From the NCBI GenBank assembly GCA_900754715.1, contig CAAEDX010000121.1, positions 1-7,280 on the forward strand: 7,280 nt of DNA, written 5' to 3'. This DNA comes from Erysipelotrichaceae bacterium (GTDB lineage: Bacteria > Bacillota_I > Bacilli_A > Erysipelotrichales > Erysipelotrichaceae). Under the pieces are notes generated by a model. It made no database searches. It saw only the letters and a program-made list of their open reading frames with translations, and was not told the origin of the DNA. Below, one piece after another: positions 6,167-7,280 of this stretch. The first letter of the stretch is position 1. Each line of letters begins with the position of its first letter. The position numbers and the translations under genes were made by a program.

Positions 6167-6886
6167 ATGGATGTGAAAGTGATGAAATTCGGAGGGACTT
6201 CCCTCAGCGACAGGCAGGCGCGGCAGGCGGCTTACCGCCATGTGCAACGGGAGCTGAAAGCCGGAAAAGTGCTGGTGGTCGTTTCAGCGATGGGACGCTG
6301 TCCTGAACCATATGCGACCGATACTTTGCTGAAGCTGGGATCACCACTGCTCTCGCCGCAAGAGAAAGCAAGGCTGCTGTCGCTTGGCGAACTGCTTTCC
6401 TCCCTGCGCGTGAGCGGTGAGCTGCTGGAAGCAGGGATAGACGCTTATGCGCTGCCGATCCATCAAAGCGGCATCATCACTGACAGCAGATATGATTATG
6501 CGCACGTATGCGCGCTGCATGCACAGGGCGTGCAGGAAGCGCTGGCGCAGCATGAAGCAGTGGTGGCCTGCGGCTTCATCGCTAATGATGAACAAGGAAA
6601 TGTGACCACGCTGGGAAGAGGAGGAAGCGACTTCAGCGCGGTCTTGTTCGCGCAAATGCTGCAATTGCCGGAAGTGGATATCTATACTGACGTCGACGCG
6701 GTCTACAGTGTGGATCCCCGAGTCGATCCGACAGCTTTCCGTCATGAGCGGCTGAGCTATGAAGAGATGCTGCGGCTGCACAGCCGGGTGCTGCATGAGC
6801 GCTGTGTGCGCTATGCCCGGGCCCACCAGATCCGCATCCATCTGCGCGGCACTTTCTCAGATGCGCAAGGGACACTGATTTCCTGA
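6167..6886 (+). CDS. ACT-less aspartokinase-like amino acid kinase
   Basis: A 239-residue amino acid kinase family protein closest to aspartokinase, which phosphorylates aspartate at the start of Lys/Thr/Met/diaminopimelate synthesis. Motifs in order: KFGGTS (7-12), VVSAMG (38-43), PYATDTLL (48-55, DapG-like), LSLGE (71-75), GFIA (136-139), TTLGRGGSD (147-155) and YTDVDAVYSVDPR (173-185). The catalytic core is complete, but the two C-terminal ACT domains of a roughly 400-residue aspartokinase are absent, and the DNA after the stop holds another promoter and gene. The usual GAKVLHP motif reads HSRVLHE (205-211), so its Lys is Arg, its Gly is His and its Pro is Glu; YTDVDG has Ala for Gly. I chose ATG 6167 because GGGGTGG (6156-6162) lies before it; ATG 6152 has AAGG almost touching it. 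It follows the Nudix gene by 48 nt. Feedback control by lysine or threonine would be lost. A different substrate is possible. Confidence 0.85.
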   Translation: MDVKVMKFGGTSLSDRQARQAAYRHVQRELKAGKVLVVVSAMGRCPEPYATDTLLKLGSPLLSPQEKARLLSLGELLSSLRVSGELLEAGIDAYALPIHQSGIITDSRYDYAHVCALHAQGVQEALAQHEAVVACGFIANDEQGNVTTLGRGGSDFSAVLFAQMLQLPEVDIYTDVDAVYSVDPRVDPTAFRHERLSYEEMLRLHSRVLHERCVRYARAHQIRIHLRGTFSDAQGTLIS

Positions 6887-6888
6887 AT

Positions 6889-6918
6889 ATGACAAATCCT
6901 CAATGTCCGTGATATAAT
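6889..6918 (+). promoter_or_regulatory. Strong extended -10 promoter for the HMA protein gene
   Basis: ATGACA (6889-6894) matches the -35 consensus at 5 of 6. After an 18-nt spacer comes a perfect -10 TATAAT (6913-6918), preceded by TGA (6910-6912), an extended -10. Transcription should start near 6925, leaving a leader of about 15 nt. The promoter begins 2 nt after the kinase stop codon. GACA (6891-6894) and TGTC (6904-6907) form a short inverted pair in the spacer, too weak to call an operator. Confidence 0.8.
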
Positions 6919-6939
6919 AAAAGGGTGAGGTGATGAGAT

Positions 6940-7131
6940 ATGCAGACGATCATTTTGATCGATGACATGCAGTGCGAGCACTGCGCTGCAAAGATCGATC
7001 ACGCCCTTTCAGACAAGGGCATCCACTATACGGTGGATCTGCCGCGCAAGGCAGTCATCGTAGATGGGACCCAGGACGATGTGATGAAGGCACGCGCCGT
7101 GATCGATGAGATCGGATTTACAGTCAAATAG
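6940..7131 (+). CDS. Heavy-metal-associated (HMA) domain protein, CopZ-like
   Basis: A 63-residue single HMA domain, the usual length for small cytoplasmic copper chaperones. The metal motif is MQCEHC (10-15), matching MxCxxC with C12 and C15 as ligands. The residue before Met is Asp rather than the common Gly. The rest follows the ferredoxin-like beta-alpha-beta-beta-alpha-beta pattern: strand TIILID (3-8), helix AAKIDHAL (16-23), strands around HYTVDL and AVIVDG, helix DVMKARAVIDEI and final GFTV. It probably binds Cu(I) or another soft metal and passes it to an ATPase or regulator. No copA or csoR/copY lies in the window, so the copper assignment rests on the family only. GGTGA (6929-6933) is 6 nt before the ATG. 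It has its own promoter and terminator, so it is a single-gene unit. Confidence 0.88.
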   Translation: MQTIILIDDMQCEHCAAKIDHALSDKGIHYTVDLPRKAVIVDGTQDDVMKARAVIDEIGFTVK

Positions 7132-7135
7132 TGAG

Positions 7136-7160
7136 AAAAAGCTGCCTCGGCAGCTTTTTT
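7136..7160. terminator. Bidirectional intrinsic terminator
   Basis: AAAAAGCTGC (7136-7145) pairs perfectly with GCAGCTTTTT (7150-7159) around CTCG. T6 on the plus strand (7155-7160) and T5 on the minus strand (7140-7136) let it end transcription both ways. It starts 4 nt after the HMA stop codon and overlaps the stop of the convergent minus-strand gene. Confidence 0.9.
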
Positions 7161-7280
7161 AATCATCCGGTGTCAGCCAGAACAAGGAGAGAAAAGCGCA
7201 TAACGCACAGCCCAGCATATACCATTTCTCAAATGCCGCATGCAGTGTTGCATAGTGATAGAGAGAAGGAAAGCCAAACA
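7159..7280 (-). CDS. C-terminal end of a membrane protein (partial)
   Basis: On the minus strand an open frame enters from the right edge and ends at TAA (7161-7159), giving 39 residues from FGFPSLYHYA to FWLTPDD. About 16 residues, WYMLGCALCAFLSLFWL, form a clear hydrophobic helix followed by a short acidic tail. This is typical of the last transmembrane segment of a transporter such as a major facilitator, but too little is present to name the family. Placement supports a real gene: it faces the HMA gene and its stop codon lies in a hairpin that also works as a terminator on this strand. The 5' end lies beyond the window. Confidence 0.6.
   Translation of the reverse strand, partial: FGFPSLYHYATLHAAFEKWYMLGCALCAFLSLFWLTPDD

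Overview
This 7.28 kb window looks like ordinary chromosome from a Gram-positive Firmicute. I lean towards the Erysipelotrichia or a related low-GC clade that has drifted to higher GC. The reasons are strong GGAGG-type ribosome binding sites, overlapping co-oriented genes, canonical TTGACA/TATAAT-type promoters and protein subtypes (Ddl, MutY, membrane Mur ligase) that resemble clostridial or erysipelotrichial ones. The taxon is inferred from recall; no marker gene was available to test it. Sampled lines of the main gene block run about 53-70% GC, while the first gene is about 41% GC by hand count.

Layout: (1) 1-607 holds an AT-richer gene for a secreted thioredoxin-fold lipoprotein (62-520), with a terminator-like hairpin before it and a clear intrinsic terminator after it. 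(2) 608-974 has no gene I can support; the longest open frame there begins upstream of the terminator and runs through it. (3) 975-4413 is a cell-envelope operon: an alpha/beta hydrolase, a Mur ligase whose usual N-terminal substrate domain is replaced by a multi-pass membrane region, and a D-Ala-D-Ala ligase, closed by a hairpin terminator. (4) 4433-6886 is a second operon with its own consensus promoter: mutY (adenine glycosylase), a Nudix hydrolase overlapping mutY by 11 nt, and a short aspartokinase-like kinase without ACT domains. (5) 6889-7160 is a single-gene unit: a strong extended -10 promoter, a 63-residue heavy-metal-associated (CopZ-like) protein and a bidirectional terminator. (6) 7159-7280, minus strand, is the C-terminal end of a convergent membrane protein cut by the window edge.

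How the genes fit together: Ddl makes D-Ala-D-Ala, which MurF-type ligases attach to the UDP-MurNAc tripeptide, so Ddl and a MurF-like ligase side by side make metabolic sense. Fusing the ligase to membrane helices and adding a hydrolase is less standard and is the most interesting part of the window. MutY removes A opposite 8-oxoG, and a Nudix partner could sanitise nucleotides. The kinase would feed the aspartate/lysine/diaminopimelate pathway if it is a true aspartokinase. I see no CRISPR array, insertion sequence, tRNA or rRNA, phage gene or defence system, and no clearly new system beyond the membrane-Mur-ligase module.
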